A stretch of DNA of 64,000 nucleotides from Solirubrobacterales bacterium (GCA_016185345.1 JACPNS010000005.1:98117-162116); one strand, 5' to 3'. Positions 8,645 to 19,301 are shown, counted from the stretch's first letter. Made by a program: numbers and translations. Notes: generated by a model not told the origin, from the letters alone.

Positions 8645-11600
8645 TCAGGCGGTCATCAAGATCGGTTCGCGGCTGGAGCGCGAACGCTGCTTCTCGTCGT
8701 GCAGATCCTCATCCACGCGGGCCAGGAATGCATCGACCGGCTCGTCTGGTTGGCGAATCGTGACTGCGACGCTTGCAGTGGCGAGCAGATCCGGGCACAG
8801 GTCTGATCGTGCCCGCGTGATTGTCTCGCGAATGCGGCCTGCGATCACCTCGGCGTCACGTCTTTCGGACACCGCACAAACAGCCGCGAACTCGTCGCCT
8901 CCGCGTCGCGCGACCAGTTCGTCGACGCGGACGCACTTGCGCGTCGCTTCGACGGTCGCTCGCAGGACGCTGTCGCCCAACGCGTGACTGTACGTGTCAT
9001 TTACGGACTTGAAGTCGTCGATGTCGATCCCGAGCACGGCAACGTATTTGCCCGTCAGCTCGGATCGGTCGAGTTCGTCCGCAACGCGCTGACGCAATCC
9101 ACGCAGGTTGGCCGCTCCGGTCAGCGGGTCGACCACCGACGTCTCGACGGCGCGTGATGCAAATGCCAGCGTCGATACTCGCGCCTTCGCAAGCATGACT
9201 CCGATCAAGGCGGTCACGAGATAGCCCATCAGGACCTTCGCGGTCGTGAACGGATAGGCGCTCGAGTAGAGCGCAGCCGCGTACAGAACGGCGGCGAGGC
9301 CCAGATATACAGCCGCGCGTTTCGCGCTCAGGAAGTAGCAGGCGAACAGAGTCGGATAAACGTAGAAATCGACGAAGTCAGGGCTAGCGCTCCCGGACGC
9401 CGCGATCACTGCGGTCAACAGCGCGAAGATGAGGACTACGAAGCCGTGAAGCCACGGGGTCGCGAGTTCGCGGCGCGAGGCCCAGTATGTGAGCGGCGCA
9501 ATCGCCGCGATCGCTGCGATCAGGACGATGGCGACGGGACTTCTCAGTTGCGTCGCAAGGCCTGACATCGCGGCTATCGCAAAGGTCGTCGCCATGACCA
9601 CCGCCGTCCACGTCGCAACCACCCACGCTGTGTGCGTCCCGAGGGCGCGATTGACCCAGCGCGCGATTCGCACTTCTTCAGCCTCGTCGGCGATCGCTGA
9701 TTCACTCCGCTCGTTCGGGCGGACAGCTATCGAGCGGCGGTAGGCGGCGAGGTTACGAACCGTCTCGTCGCCGGAACGGCGGTCGGGGTGGGCGTCCAGC
9801 TTGGCCATGTGCAGCGCCTCGTCGGCTCGCAGGAGCATTTCGTCGGCGGATTCGCCATCACGGTGGATCACGTAGCCAACGCTCGCATTCGGGTTGACCT
9901 GCGGGCACACTTCTTCGCGGGCACGTCTGACCGCGCCAGTCAGTCGCGTTCGCAGGTCGCCGAGATTGCGCCCGGCAGAGATGGCCACGACCACGACAAA
10001 CTCGTCTCCGCCACGTCGGACCAACAAGTCGCTGGACTCGAGTTCTCCCGCCAACTCATTGGCAACGGCCTTGAGTAGCTCATCGCCCCTGGTGTGACTG
10101 AAGCGGTCGTTGACCTGCTTGAAGTCATCGAGGTCTATCGCGTAAAGCGCGATGCGGTATTGACCAGCGGCGCCGATCAGGTCTTGCTTCAAGCGTGACC
10201 TGAGCCTTCTCACGTTCGCGCATCCGGTCAGCGCGTCGGTGGTTGAGAGTCGGTGATTCATCTCGGCCATCGTTCGCAGTTGGTACTGCGCGTAGATGGC
10301 TGCCAGAGCGATCGAGCTGAACGCGATGAATGTCACGAGGACGTAGGTCCCGGTTGAGGGTGCCGGCGCCGCCAGCACTGCCGCCGCCGCGACCAGCGCG
10401 CCCGCCATGCAGTACGGGACTGCGACACGCGGAGTGTGCAGAAAGGCCGACGCGAGAACCGGGAACATCATCAGCGGAGTGATCATGCCGACGGGTGCGC
10501 CGATCTCGAACGCAACTCCCCCGATGAGAAGTATTCCGAACGAGATCCTCACGTGGGGGCCCCATTTCGCATTGGTGGCGACGCGCGCGCCGATCAGCCA
10601 AACAATGCTGGAGAGCGCAGCGATCGTCGCGAGCACGCCAATACTCCTGGACATCGGCACGTCTGTTCCGAATGCGATCAACAAATAGGAGAGCCCGCCC
10701 GCGCCATAGAGCAGGGCCGACGCATACCAACCAGCCTTGGGTGACATTCCGATGCCCTCGAAGCCATCGTGATCGATCTCGTACTCGGAGTCGTCAGCGC
10801 TGGACTCGATCGGCGGAAGCCCGACGACGACCTCGCCGGTGCGGTTGTCGATCGCCGAAAGCAGTGCATTCACGACGCGAGGGTCAAATTGCGATCCCGC
10901 GTGCTTGAGCAGTTCGTCACGCGCGACCTCGAGCCCGAGCGCCTTGCGATAAGGCCGGTCACTCATCATCGCGTGGTAGGCATCGCAGACGAGCACGATG
11001 CGGCTCGCCAGCGGAATATCGTCGCCCGCGATCTTGTCGGGATATCCGGTTCCATCCCAGCGCTCATGTTCGTGACGTATCGCTTTGGCGACGTCTTCGA
11101 ACCCGGGGACCTTCGAGACGATCTCCTCGCCGATCTGCGGGTGCTGTTTCATGACCCGCCACTCCTGCTTGTCGAGCTTGCCGGGTTTGTTCAAGATCGA
11201 GTCGGGGATGCCGATTTTGCCGACGTCGTGGAGCAGCGCGACGTCGGCCAGTTCGTTGCGCTCGTGCTCGTCCAGGCCCAACTGGTCGGCCACGCCCATC
11301 ACCATCTTCAAGGTCTCTTCAGAATGGTCTCCGGTGTAACCGTCGCGAGCTTGCAACGCGGCCAGCAGCGAGCGAACCGTCGAGACAAAGCGACCGCGCT
11401 CAAAGCGAACTTTCCAGAGGCGTTCGGTCAGGAAGCCGACGAGAATGATCGTGGCCGGGAAGGCGCGAAGACCGACGATCGCCATCGGAAACTCGGCCAT
11501 GCCGAAGATCAAGATCGGCATCAGGCCGAACGTGACTACCAGGGCGGCGATCTGCGCGAACCTGATCGCTCGCCGGTCCCAGAAATGCCGCATCCCCGCT

Positions 11601-13216
11601 GTGGCGGGCAGCAGGACAAACAACAGCATCGCGGGCTGATCAAAGTGGCTGGCCGTCAGCGGCGCGATCACAAAAGTCCCAAACGTGAGCAGGAAGTACC
11701 ACGGCTCGGCGAACCTGGTCCTGTCCAGTGCGAACGAGAACACGATCGATGTCAAGAACCAGCCCACGAACAGCGCGCTGCCCATGTCGATATGGTCAAA
11801 CACCGCGAAGTACGTCGCCGCCACGGCCGCGCTCAGCAGTCCGATGCGCATGGAGATTGATCGCATCAGTCCGTCGTCGATCGTCGCGTTGTGTCGAGAG
11901 AGCCGCTCGGAGTCGTCCTGGTCCGGATCGTCGCCATACAGCGCGTCCACTGGAATGATGCTTCGGGTTTCAACGTCGTCCTGAGAAGTGCGCTTAGGGC
12001 TTTCGCCGGCCAGGCTCTTGGCGACCAGCGAGGTCATCGACGAGCGATGGCCAATCAAGCGTTGTGAATGTTCGTCGATTCCGTGATCGAGTGCCGCGAG
12101 GAACTCCGGGACGATTGCGGGGTCAAATTGAGTTCCGGCGTTGCGCGCAAGCTCTTCACGAGCGAGCTCGGGAGACATCGCAGAGCGATACGGCCGGTCA
12201 CTGGTCATCGCCAGATACGCATCGCACACCAGCACAATGCGACTCGTGATTGGGATGTCGTCGCCTGCGAGGGAGGCGGGGTAGCCCGCGCCATCCCAGC
12301 GCTCGTGCGAGTGACCGATTGCGCGAGCGATCTTCTCGAAGCCCGGCACGTCTCCAACGATTCGCGCACCGATCGCGGGGTGCTCGCGCATTGTCACCCA
12401 TTCGTCTTCGTCGAGCGAGTCGGGCTTCTGCAGGATTGCGTTGGGGATGCCGATCTTCCCGATGTCGTGCATCAACGCGACGTCGGCGAGCTCGTTGAGT
12501 TGCTCTTCGGAGAGGTCGAGCCGATCGCCCACTGCCAGGGCCATCGCCAGCGCGTCGGCGGAATGCCCTGCGGCGTACCCATCACGAGCGTGGAGCGCGT
12601 GCATCAGCGACATGACAGTTCCGCCCAGGTGCTGACGATGTAGAAGAGTTGCGACGAAGTTGTTGCTGATCGAGGCCAGCAAGACGATGCTGGCGATCAT
12701 CAACGGCGCCTCGATCATTGCGTCACCGAGGGCGGCCCCTCCGGCGATTGCAAAAGAGACAGCGGTGAAAATGCCAAACCCGATCGCGAGGCTCAAGACT
12801 CTCACTGAACGGCGAAACCACCAGGCGTCGGTAAGCACAAGCAGCGACGGGTAGATCCCAAGTAGGACTGCGGGCGAGCTGAAGTCGACCGCGATCGCGA
12901 CGAACATCAGAATGTTGCCCCAGTAGACCCACGTCAGTCGGACCAGTGAGACCCGATCCCAGCGGGCGCGGCGCAGGATTGCGAAGCCGGTGACCGACGC
13001 GAGAAGCAGTCCCGCGGTGAGAATCGAGAAGTGACCCGATTCGATCGCGAGGGCGACGATGATCACGACGGTCGCGGCCATGTAACCCATCGACATTTTC
13101 GCGGCAGCCATCCGTGACTGCGGCGAGTGGAGCATGTAGCCGCCCTTCAAAATCGGACCAGCGTCGCGGTCCTCGGTGGCGTCCGGCGAACCGGCCTGGC
13201 TTGGGGCAGCGGTCAT
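8645..13216 (-). CDS. Four-module c-di-GMP membrane protein: 2x HD-GYP + 2x GGDEF
   Basis: 1523 residues in one uninterrupted frame. Order: about six TM helices (45-190); HD-GYP 1 (197-385, HD dyad H250/D251, 'HERWDGAGYP'); TM segments (about 455-600); HD-GYP 2 (611-795, H663/D664, 'HERWDGTGYP'); TM segments (about 830-985); GGDEF 1 (992-1147, motif at 1069-1073); TM segments (about 1195-1345); GGDEF 2 (1359-1510, motif at 1439-1443). All four catalytic signatures look intact, so the protein could both make and degrade c-di-GMP. Neither GGDEF has the canonical RxxD I-site: the positions read ExxD and RxxE. Residues from about 810 onward are paralogous to the whole 733-residue protein encoded at 19302-21503. 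It is divergent from the YihY-like gene and preceded by direct repeats at 13254-13277. Confidence 0.92.
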   Translation of the reverse strand: MTAAPSQAGSPDATEDRDAGPILKGGYMLHSPQSRMAAAKMSMGYMAATVVIIVALAIESGHFSILTAGLLLASVTGFAILRRARWDRVSLVRLTWVYWGNILMFVAIAVDFSSPAVLLGIYPSLLVLTDAWWFRRSVRVLSLAIGFGIFTAVSFAIAGGAALGDAMIEAPLMIASIVLLASISNNFVATLLHRQHLGGTVMSLMHALHARDGYAAGHSADALAMALAVGDRLDLSEEQLNELADVALMHDIGKIGIPNAILQKPDSLDEDEWVTMREHPAIGARIVGDVPGFEKIARAIGHSHERWDGAGYPASLAGDDIPITSRIVLVCDAYLAMTSDRPYRSAMSPELAREELARNAGTQFDPAIVPEFLAALDHGIDEHSQRLIGHRSSMTSLVAKSLAGESPKRTSQDDVETRSIIPVDALYGDDPDQDDSERLSRHNATIDDGLMRSISMRIGLLSAAVAATYFAVFDHIDMGSALFVGWFLTSIVFSFALDRTRFAEPWYFLLTFGTFVIAPLTASHFDQPAMLLFVLLPATAGMRHFWDRRAIRFAQIAALVVTFGLMPILIFGMAEFPMAIVGLRAFPATIILVGFLTERLWKVRFERGRFVSTVRSLLAALQARDGYTGDHSEETLKMVMGVADQLGLDEHERNELADVALLHDVGKIGIPDSILNKPGKLDKQEWRVMKQHPQIGEEIVSKVPGFEDVAKAIRHEHERWDGTGYPDKIAGDDIPLASRIVLVCDAYHAMMSDRPYRKALGLEVARDELLKHAGSQFDPRVVNALLSAIDNRTGEVVVGLPPIESSADDSEYEIDHDGFEGIGMSPKAGWYASALLYGAGGLSYLLIAFGTDVPMSRSIGVLATIAALSSIVWLIGARVATNAKWGPHVRISFGILLIGGVAFEIGAPVGMITPLMMFPVLASAFLHTPRVAVPYCMAGALVAAAAVLAAPAPSTGTYVLVTFIAFSSIALAAIYAQYQLRTMAEMNHRLSTTDALTGCANVRRLRSRLKQDLIGAAGQYRIALYAIDLDDFKQVNDRFSHTRGDELLKAVANELAGELESSDLLVRRGGDEFVVVVAISAGRNLGDLRTRLTGAVRRAREEVCPQVNPNASVGYVIHRDGESADEMLLRADEALHMAKLDAHPDRRSGDETVRNLAAYRRSIAVRPNERSESAIADEAEEVRIARWVNRALGTHTAWVVATWTAVVMATTFAIAAMSGLATQLRSPVAIVLIAAIAAIAPLTYWASRRELATPWLHGFVVLIFALLTAVIAASGSASPDFVDFYVYPTLFACYFLSAKRAAVYLGLAAVLYAAALYSSAYPFTTAKVLMGYLVTALIGVMLAKARVSTLAFASRAVETSVVDPLTGAANLRGLRQRVADELDRSELTGKYVAVLGIDIDDFKSVNDTYSHALGDSVLRATVEATRKCVRVDELVARRGGDEFAAVCAVSERRDAEVIAGRIRETITRARSDLCPDLLATASVAVTIRQPDEPVDAFLARVDEDLHDEKQRSRSSREPILMTA

Positions 13217-13253
13217 GGCTATTTATCGACATTCCTTACTCGTCAGCAACCTA

Positions 13254-13277
13254 CGATCGGACCACCGATCGGACACA
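13254..13277 (-). promoter_or_regulatory. 24-bp direct-repeat element upstream of the HD-GYP/GGDEF gene
   Basis: On the minus strand it reads TGTGTCCGATCG-N4-TCCGATCG, two 8-bp direct repeats 12 bp apart, ending 37 nt before the ATG at 13216. A third degenerate copy (TCCGATTG) precedes it. The same element, identical at 20 of 24 positions, occurs at 21553-21576 beside the paralogous cyclase gene. The 12-bp direct-repeat geometry resembles a response-regulator site; the regulator is unknown. Confidence 0.6.
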
Positions 13278-13345
13278 ATCGGAGTACGCCCGGTGCCGTC
13301 GATGGGTTGGCGACGGCGTATTTCGGGCACAAATTGGAGGACCAC

Positions 13346-14215
13346 ATGCCCTTCGACGCTCTGAAATCCGCCGGAAAGACCTTCAAGGACCGCGACCTCA
13401 GCTCGTCGGCCGCAGCGCTGACCTATTTCTCGATTCTCTCGATCTTCCCGGCGATGATTGCCGTGATTTCTCTACTCGGGGTGATCGGTGAGAGCGCGAT
13501 CCAACCGATCATCGATCAGGTCGAGTCGGCGGCGCCGGGACCGGGCCGGGAACTCCTCGTGGAGTCGCTCACTTCGATCGCTGCCAACCGCGAGGCGTCG
13601 GTCACCGGCCTGGTGATCGGTGTCCTGCTCGCCGTCTGGTCTGCGTCTGGCTACGTCGGCGGATTCATGGACGTCGAGAACGCCATCTACGCGACCGAAG
13701 AAGAGCGTCCGTACTGGAAGAAGTACGCGACGAGGTACCTGCTGACCGCGACGCTGCTGTTCCTTCTCGCGATCTGCGGCATCGGCCTCGTGTTCACCGG
13801 GAACCTGGCCGGCGAGGTGGGCGACATCATCGGCATGGGCTCACAAGCGGTTGGCGTATGGACCGTGCTGAAGTATCCAATTCTGCTCGTCGCGATGAGC
13901 TTGATGCTCGCGCTCCTATATTGGTTTGCGCCGGACGTCAGGCATCCATCGTTTTTGGCGATCGTCCCGGGGAGTGGCCTTGCCATTCTGTTCTGGATCG
14001 CCGCGTCGCTGCTGTTCGGCGTGTACGTGAGCGAGTTCGCCTCATACAACAAGACCTACGGCGCACTCGGCGGCATCGTCATGTTCTTGGTCTGGCTCTG
14101 GATCACCAATATCGCAGTGCTCTTCGGTGCCACGCTGAATGCCCAGGTTGAGGCGCGGCGCGGCGGCGAAGTCGTACCGGAAGAAACGGTGATCGCGCGG
14201 TCCCGATCTGCCTAG
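13346..14215 (+). CDS. YihY/BrkB-family inner membrane protein
   Basis: 289 residues. The ATG at 13346 has a strong SD (GGAGG, 5-nt spacer); the longer open frame upstream is not needed. Family signatures: 'AAALTYFSILSIFPAMI' near the N-terminus, 'GLVIGVLLAVWSASGYV', and C-terminal 'GGIVMFLVWLWITNIAVLFGA'. About six TM helices. Family members were once called ribonuclease BN, which is not supported; the function is unknown and proposed to be envelope transport. Its TAG stop shares the tetranucleotide CTAG with the stop of the convergent kinase gene. Confidence 0.9.
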   Translation: MPFDALKSAGKTFKDRDLSSSAAALTYFSILSIFPAMIAVISLLGVIGESAIQPIIDQVESAAPGPGRELLVESLTSIAANREASVTGLVIGVLLAVWSASGYVGGFMDVENAIYATEEERPYWKKYATRYLLTATLLFLLAICGIGLVFTGNLAGEVGDIIGMGSQAVGVWTVLKYPILLVAMSLMLALLYWFAPDVRHPSFLAIVPGSGLAILFWIAASLLFGVYVSEFASYNKTYGALGGIVMFLVWLWITNIAVLFGATLNAQVEARRGGEVVPEETVIARSRSA

Positions 14216-16695
14216 CGGCGTACGCCGCTGGGCGCGTCGTCGAGAATCGATCGCACCAGCGGCAACAGATCCTTGGACAGAAATGGCTTCTCTATGAAGT
14301 TGAGTTCGGCGTCGGAGATTCCGTCGCGGATGACCATGTCCGACGGATACCCGGACGTGAAAAGCACGCGCAGACGCGGGTACTGCGCAAGCAGAAGATC
14401 GGCGAGCTCGCGGCCATTCAAGCCGGGCATCATCACGTCCGTGATCACGAGGTCGAGCTTTCCTTCCATCGACTTTGCGATCGCGAGCGCCTCCTCGGCA
14501 TTTGCCGCGCTGAGCACTGTGTAGCCGTGGCGTCCCAAAGAGCGCCGGACGAGTGGCCGCAGCATCTCAGAGTCCTCCACGTGCAGGATCGTCTCGGTTC
14601 CATCGAGCGTTCCGGCGCCGCCGGTGGGATCCCCGCGGTCGGGCGCCACCTCGAGCGAGGTCGTGGGCAGGTAGATCCTGAAAGTTGTGCCGATGTTCAG
14701 CTCGCTCTCGACGGAGATGTGGCCGCCGGTCTGATTCACGATTCCGTACACCGTCGCGAGGCCAAGACCGGTGCCCTCAGACTTGGTCGTGTAGAACGGG
14801 TCGAAGATCTTCAACTGCGTGGCCTCGTCCATCCCGTGCCCTCTGTCGCTCAGTTCGACCATCGCGTAACGGCCGGCGCTGGGCACGAATCCGTTGTCCA
14901 CGAAACTCTGGCCGAGGTCGCAGTTGGCGGTCGTGACGAAAATCGAGCCACCAGCTGGCATAGCGTCGCGCGCGTTGATCGCGAGGTTGATGATCACTTG
15001 TTGCAGCTGCGCCCGGTCGACCAGAACAGCATCGATCCCTGAGCCGAGATCGGCATGCAGATCGATGTTGTCGCCGATGATGCGCCCGATCAGTTCAGTG
15101 GTCTCCGTGACGACGCGATTCAGGTCGGTTGACTGCGGTTGCAACACCTGCTGGCGGCTGAATGCGAGGAGTTGGCGCGTCAGCTGCGTGGCGTGCTCGG
15201 CCGCCCTGTCGGCCTGCTTCAGATCCTCACGCGCTTCGACGGCATCGACCCCGGAGAGCGCCAGGTCCACTGAACCGCGGATCGCGGTGAGCGCGTTGTT
15301 GAAGTCGTGCGCGACCCCGCCCGCGAGCTGGCCGATTGCTTCCATTTTCTGAGCCTGTCGGACCTGGCTCTCGAGTTTGTGTTGCTCGGTGACGTCGGTA
15401 TGAACTGACACGGCGTGAGATATCTGTCCGTCGTCGTCGAAGATTGGCGACACCATCACGCGGCACCAGAAGCTCTCGCCGTTCTTGCGATAGCAGAGCA
15501 CCTCCTCCTCGCTGGCGCGGCCGTTTGCCGTGGCACTTCGAAGGCGCTCGATGGCGTCGCGATCGCTCCTCTCACCGATGAAGACGGAGGAATGCAGACC
15601 GATCAACTCGTCGGCGTCGTAGCCGAACAGTGCTTCGAGCGCAGGAGACGCGTAGATGAGGGGGTGGCCTTCGGCGCGCAGGTCCGCAATCAAGACGCCT
15701 TGAGTGGCGGCAGTCAACGCTCGGTTGCGCAGGTCCAGCGCTTCATCGCTGATCCGACGCCGTCGCTCGAGTTCAAAGCGGTCGAGCGCCAGCGAAAGAC
15801 TCGGCGTGATCTCTCTAAGCGTTTCGATCATGTCCTCCGTGAAGAAGTTCTCTTCTTGGGCGTAGACCGTGAGCACCGCCACGACCTCGCCCTGCTGGTA
15901 GATCGGAACGCCTGCACTCGCGTAGAAGCCGACCGCCGTCGCAGCGTCGCGCCAAAGCTTGGTCTCGGGCGTCTCGAAGTAGTTGTTGACGTAAGAGATC
16001 TCGCCTCGCAGATAGGCCTGGCCCGTCGGGCACTTCGAGCGCGCGTCATCGGGATCTGTGCTGATCAACAGGCCGTGTTCGGCCAGCATGACCATTTGGC
16101 CCTTGTCGTCTCCGGCGTTGGCAACCATGGCGATCGTGCCGTCTTCTGGCACGCCCACCCACGCAAAACGGAAGTTTCCGGTGCGGAAGGCGATCTCGCA
16201 GATCTCCTCGAACAGCTCTTGCTTTGAGCCGCTGCGGCTCACGGCGGCATTCACGCGGGCGAGCATTGCGAAGAGGTCATTGCGAATGCTCAGCGCTCGT
16301 TCCACGTCGCGCAGTTTCGTGACGTCAGTACTCATACCGACGACAGCGATGACCTCACCGTCGTCGCGGACCGGATAAAGATTTGTCAGCCAGTGACGCT
16401 GCGGGTCGCCCGACGCGCCGAGGTTCAGTTCAAGATTGAACGCCGGCCTGCCGCCAAGGACCGAGTCGACTACCTCCTTCAGCGCCGGCCAGGCTTCGGG
16501 AACAACTTGCTCGAGCGTGCTGCCCTCCAACTCCGCTCTGCTTGTGCCCAGCTGGAACGCCGCGGCGTCGTTGGCAAAGGCGACCCTGTAGTCGCGGTCC
16601 ACGAACGCGATCGGCATCGGCACGACCGACACGAGTTTTGCCAGGGGGACGTCAGGCGTGATTGGTAGATCGATCGAATGTAGGTTGACTTCCAT
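14212..16695 (-). CDS. Hybrid histidine kinase (PAS-GAF-LOV-like PAS-HK-REC), copy 2
   Basis: 827 residues, no TM segment. Order: PAS (20-130), GAF (140-310), a second PAS (320-440), HisKA with '[11 protein letters not shown]' (phospho-acceptor His463), HATPase with N-box 'NLAINARDAM', 'SDRGHGMDE' and '[11 protein letters not shown]', then a REC domain (702-820) with phospho-acceptor Asp753 in '[11 protein letters not shown]'. The second PAS closely resembles LOV ('YRKNGESFW', 'GxxxxxxxG' loop) but the photoactive Cys position of GRNCRFLQG is Ser369. It is the second of two tandem paralogues and 65 bp downstream of the first. The terminal REC suggests phosphotransfer to a separate Hpt protein or autoregulation. 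It ends on a CTAG shared with the YihY-like gene. Confidence 0.92.
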   Translation of the reverse strand: MEVNLHSIDLPITPDVPLAKLVSVVPMPIAFVDRDYRVAFANDAAAFQLGTSRAELEGSTLEQVVPEAWPALKEVVDSVLGGRPAFNLELNLGASGDPQRHWLTNLYPVRDDGEVIAVVGMSTDVTKLRDVERALSIRNDLFAMLARVNAAVSRSGSKQELFEEICEIAFRTGNFRFAWVGVPEDGTIAMVANAGDDKGQMVMLAEHGLLISTDPDDARSKCPTGQAYLRGEISYVNNYFETPETKLWRDAATAVGFYASAGVPIYQQGEVVAVLTVYAQEENFFTEDMIETLREITPSLSLALDRFELERRRRISDEALDLRNRALTAATQGVLIADLRAEGHPLIYASPALEALFGYDADELIGLHSSVFIGERSDRDAIERLRSATANGRASEEEVLCYRKNGESFWCRVMVSPIFDDDGQISHAVSVHTDVTEQHKLESQVRQAQKMEAIGQLAGGVAHDFNNALTAIRGSVDLALSGVDAVEAREDLKQADRAAEHATQLTRQLLAFSRQQVLQPQSTDLNRVVTETTELIGRIIGDNIDLHADLGSGIDAVLVDRAQLQQVIINLAINARDAMPAGGSIFVTTANCDLGQSFVDNGFVPSAGRYAMVELSDRGHGMDEATQLKIFDPFYTTKSEGTGLGLATVYGIVNQTGGHISVESELNIGTTFRIYLPTTSLEVAPDRGDPTGGAGTLDGTETILHVEDSEMLRPLVRRSLGRHGYTVLSAANAEEALAIAKSMEGKLDLVITDVMMPGLNGRELADLLLAQYPRLRVLFTSGYPSDMVIRDGISDAELNFIEKPFLSKDLLPLVRSILDDAPSGVRR

Positions 16696-16760
16696 TGCAG
16701 TATCCCGCGAGGTGCCTACCCAGTATTGCCGTTTTTGACTCGGCCGGGGCCGAGCGTCGA

Positions 16761-19265
16761 TCAGGCGTTTACGCGTGGTTCGTCAAGGATCGATCGCACG
16801 AGTGCGACGAGGTCCTTCGCCACGAATGGCTTCGCAAGGAATCGGACCTCGGCCTCGGCAATTCCCTCACGGATCACGATGTCCGATGGATAGCCAGAAG
16901 TGAAGAGCACCCTCAGGTTTGGGTACTGCGCGAGCAGGAGATCTGCCAGCTCGCGGCCGTTCAGGCCGGGCATCATCACGTCAGTGACGACGAGGTCTAG
17001 CTTGCCGTCGAGCGTCTTTGCGATCGCGAGCGCTTCTTCGGCATTTGCGGCGCTGAGCACGTTGTAGCCGTGGCGACCCAACGACCGCCGTACCAACGGC
17101 CTCAGCATGTCCGAATCCTCGACGTGCAGGATCGTCTCGGTCCCGTCGATCGTGTCCCCGGCGGAAATCAGCTCGGCCCGCTCGGGCGCTACCTCGAGTG
17201 AGGTCGTCGGCAGGCAGATCGTGAACGTACTGCCAATGTTTGGCTCGCTCTCGACGGATATGCAGCCGCCGGTCTGATTGACGATTCCGTAGACGGTCGC
17301 GAGTCCAAGGCCAGTGCCGTTGGATTTCGTCGTGTAGAACGGCTCGAAGATCTTTGCCTGTGTCGCCTCATCCATCCCGGCGCCGTTGTCGCTGATTTCG
17401 ATCATCACGTACTTCCCCGCCGTCGGGACGAATCCGTTCTCGACGAAGATCTGGTCGAGCTCACAGTTTGAGGTCGCGATTGTGATCTGGCCGCCATCGG
17501 GCATTGCGTCGCGCGCGTTGATCGAGAGATTGAGAATCACCTGTTGCAACTGAGCGCGGTCAACCAGGGCGGCCTCGAGATCGGGGGCAAGCTCCGTCCG
17601 CAGGGCGATGTGGTCGCCGATGACCCGCGTGACCAACCCAGTCGTCTCGGCTACGACGCGATTGAGGTCGGTTGACTGCGGCTGAAGTACCTGCTGGCGA
17701 CTCAGCGCGAGCAGCTGATGCGTCAGCTGCGTCGCGTGCTCGGCCGCCTCGTCGATCTGCCGCAGATCCTCGCGCGCGGACTGCATGTCGTCCTCGGCGA
17801 GGGCAAGGTCCACCGACCCCCGAATCGCAGTCAGCGCGTTGTTGAAGTCGTGGGCGACCCCGCCGGCCAGCTGGCCGATTGCTTCCATCTTTTGTGCCTG
17901 GCGAACTTGATTCTCGAGCTTTCGTTGCTCGGTGATATCGGTGTGCACCGCCACGGCGTGGGTGATCTTCCCGTCCTGATCGTTTATCGGCGAGATCGAC
18001 AGGCGGTTCCAAAAGGTCTCGCCGTTCTTGCGGTAGCTGAGGATCTCCCCCTCGCAGGAGCGACCCTCCGCGATCTCGCTGCGCAGGCGTTCCACCACGT
18101 TACCGTCGGTGTCCTGCCCGACAAAGATCTCTCCGGACTGTCCAAGCAGTTCGTCGACGGAGTAGCCGAACAATTCCCCAAGCGCCGGTGACGCGTAGAT
18201 GATCGGGTGGCCGTCGACCTGCATGTCGGCAATCGATATCCCCTGGGTTGCGGCCGTTAGCGCCCGGTCTCGTAGGTCCAGCTGGGCCTCGCTGATCCGG
18301 CGCCGACGCTCAAGGTCCAGGCGATCCAGTGCCAGCGAGAGACTCGGCGTGATCTCCTCAAGTATCTCGACCATGTCGTGCGAGAAAAATCCTTTGTGCT
18401 GGGCATACAGCGAGAGCACCGCCACGACCTCACCCTGCTGACGAATTGGAACGGCCGCGCTCGAGCAGAAACCAACCTCTTTGGCAGCATCGCGCCAGAT
18501 CTCCGTCTCGGGCGCTTCGAAGTAGTCGTTCACGATCGAGACCTCGCCCGTCAGGTAAGCCTGGCCTGTGGGTCCTTGCGCTCGCGGATCGTTGGGGTCG
18601 GTGATGACCATGAGGCCCTCAGCCTCGATGGCGCGCATCCGACCCTCTTCATCGCCAGCTTTGGCAACGCCTATCAGGGCCCCGTCCTTTGGCATCCCGA
18701 CCCAGGCGTAACGAAAGTTGCCGGTGCGATAGGCGATCTCGCAGATTTCACTGAACAGTTCTCGCCTCGAACTGCTGCTGCTCACAGCGGCATTGACCCG
18801 CGCGAGCATCGCGAACAAATCGTTGCGGACTCCCAGCGCCCGCTCGACTTCGCGCAGCTTCGTGACGTCCACGCTCATGCCGACGACTGCGGTGACCTCG
18901 TCACCCTCGCGAACCGGATAGAGATTCGTGAGCCACTGAAGCTCGTTGTCACCCGTATCACCCAGGTCCAGCTCGATGTTGAAGACTGGTTTGCCTGTGA
19001 GGACGGTGTCGATGAGGTCCTTCAGTCCGGGCCAGGCGTCGGGGAGGACTTCCTCAAGAGTGCGGCCCTCCAATGCGTTCTTGGCCGTGTTGAGTTGACG
19101 CGCCGCAGCCTCGTTGGCGAAAACGAAGCGGTACTCACGGTCCAAAAACGCGATCGGCATCGGGACAACTTCGACGAGCTTCGCGAGAGGCACGTCAGGC
19201 GAAGCGGGTGGGGTCGTCGGCGGGAGCTCTATGTCCATGGAAGTGTTCATACGACGGTTACCCAT
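16761..19265 (-). CDS. Hybrid histidine kinase (PAS-GAF-LOV-like PAS-HK-REC), copy 1
   Basis: About 834 residues and colinear with the downstream kinase across its whole length, so the pair arose by tandem duplication. Same order: PAS, GAF, LOV-like PAS, HisKA (His472 in 'AHDFNN'), HATPase, REC ('[11 protein letters not shown]'). The LOV-like loop reads 'GQSGEIFVG', with Gly at the photoactive Cys position. The ATG at 19265 has an AGG 7 nt upstream; an in-frame ATG at 19250 is equally plausible. It follows the 733-residue cyclase by 36 nt on the same strand, so cyclase and both kinases probably share a transcript. The input signal is unknown; GAF and PAS suggest a cytoplasmic small-molecule or redox ligand. 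Confidence 0.92.
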   Translation of the reverse strand: MGNRRMNTSMDIELPPTTPPASPDVPLAKLVEVVPMPIAFLDREYRFVFANEAAARQLNTAKNALEGRTLEEVLPDAWPGLKDLIDTVLTGKPVFNIELDLGDTGDNELQWLTNLYPVREGDEVTAVVGMSVDVTKLREVERALGVRNDLFAMLARVNAAVSSSSSRRELFSEICEIAYRTGNFRYAWVGMPKDGALIGVAKAGDEEGRMRAIEAEGLMVITDPNDPRAQGPTGQAYLTGEVSIVNDYFEAPETEIWRDAAKEVGFCSSAAVPIRQQGEVVAVLSLYAQHKGFFSHDMVEILEEITPSLSLALDRLDLERRRRISEAQLDLRDRALTAATQGISIADMQVDGHPIIYASPALGELFGYSVDELLGQSGEIFVGQDTDGNVVERLRSEIAEGRSCEGEILSYRKNGETFWNRLSISPINDQDGKITHAVAVHTDITEQRKLENQVRQAQKMEAIGQLAGGVAHDFNNALTAIRGSVDLALAEDDMQSAREDLRQIDEAAEHATQLTHQLLALSRQQVLQPQSTDLNRVVAETTGLVTRVIGDHIALRTELAPDLEAALVDRAQLQQVILNLSINARDAMPDGGQITIATSNCELDQIFVENGFVPTAGKYVMIEISDNGAGMDEATQAKIFEPFYTTKSNGTGLGLATVYGIVNQTGGCISVESEPNIGSTFTICLPTTSLEVAPERAELISAGDTIDGTETILHVEDSDMLRPLVRRSLGRHGYNVLSAANAEEALAIAKTLDGKLDLVVTDVMMPGLNGRELADLLLAQYPNLRVLFTSGYPSDIVIREGIAEAEVRFLAKPFVAKDLVALVRSILDEPRVNA

Positions 19266-19301
19266 TCTGCCTGGATTCGATCGCGTCAACCCCGGGTGCA
19301 A

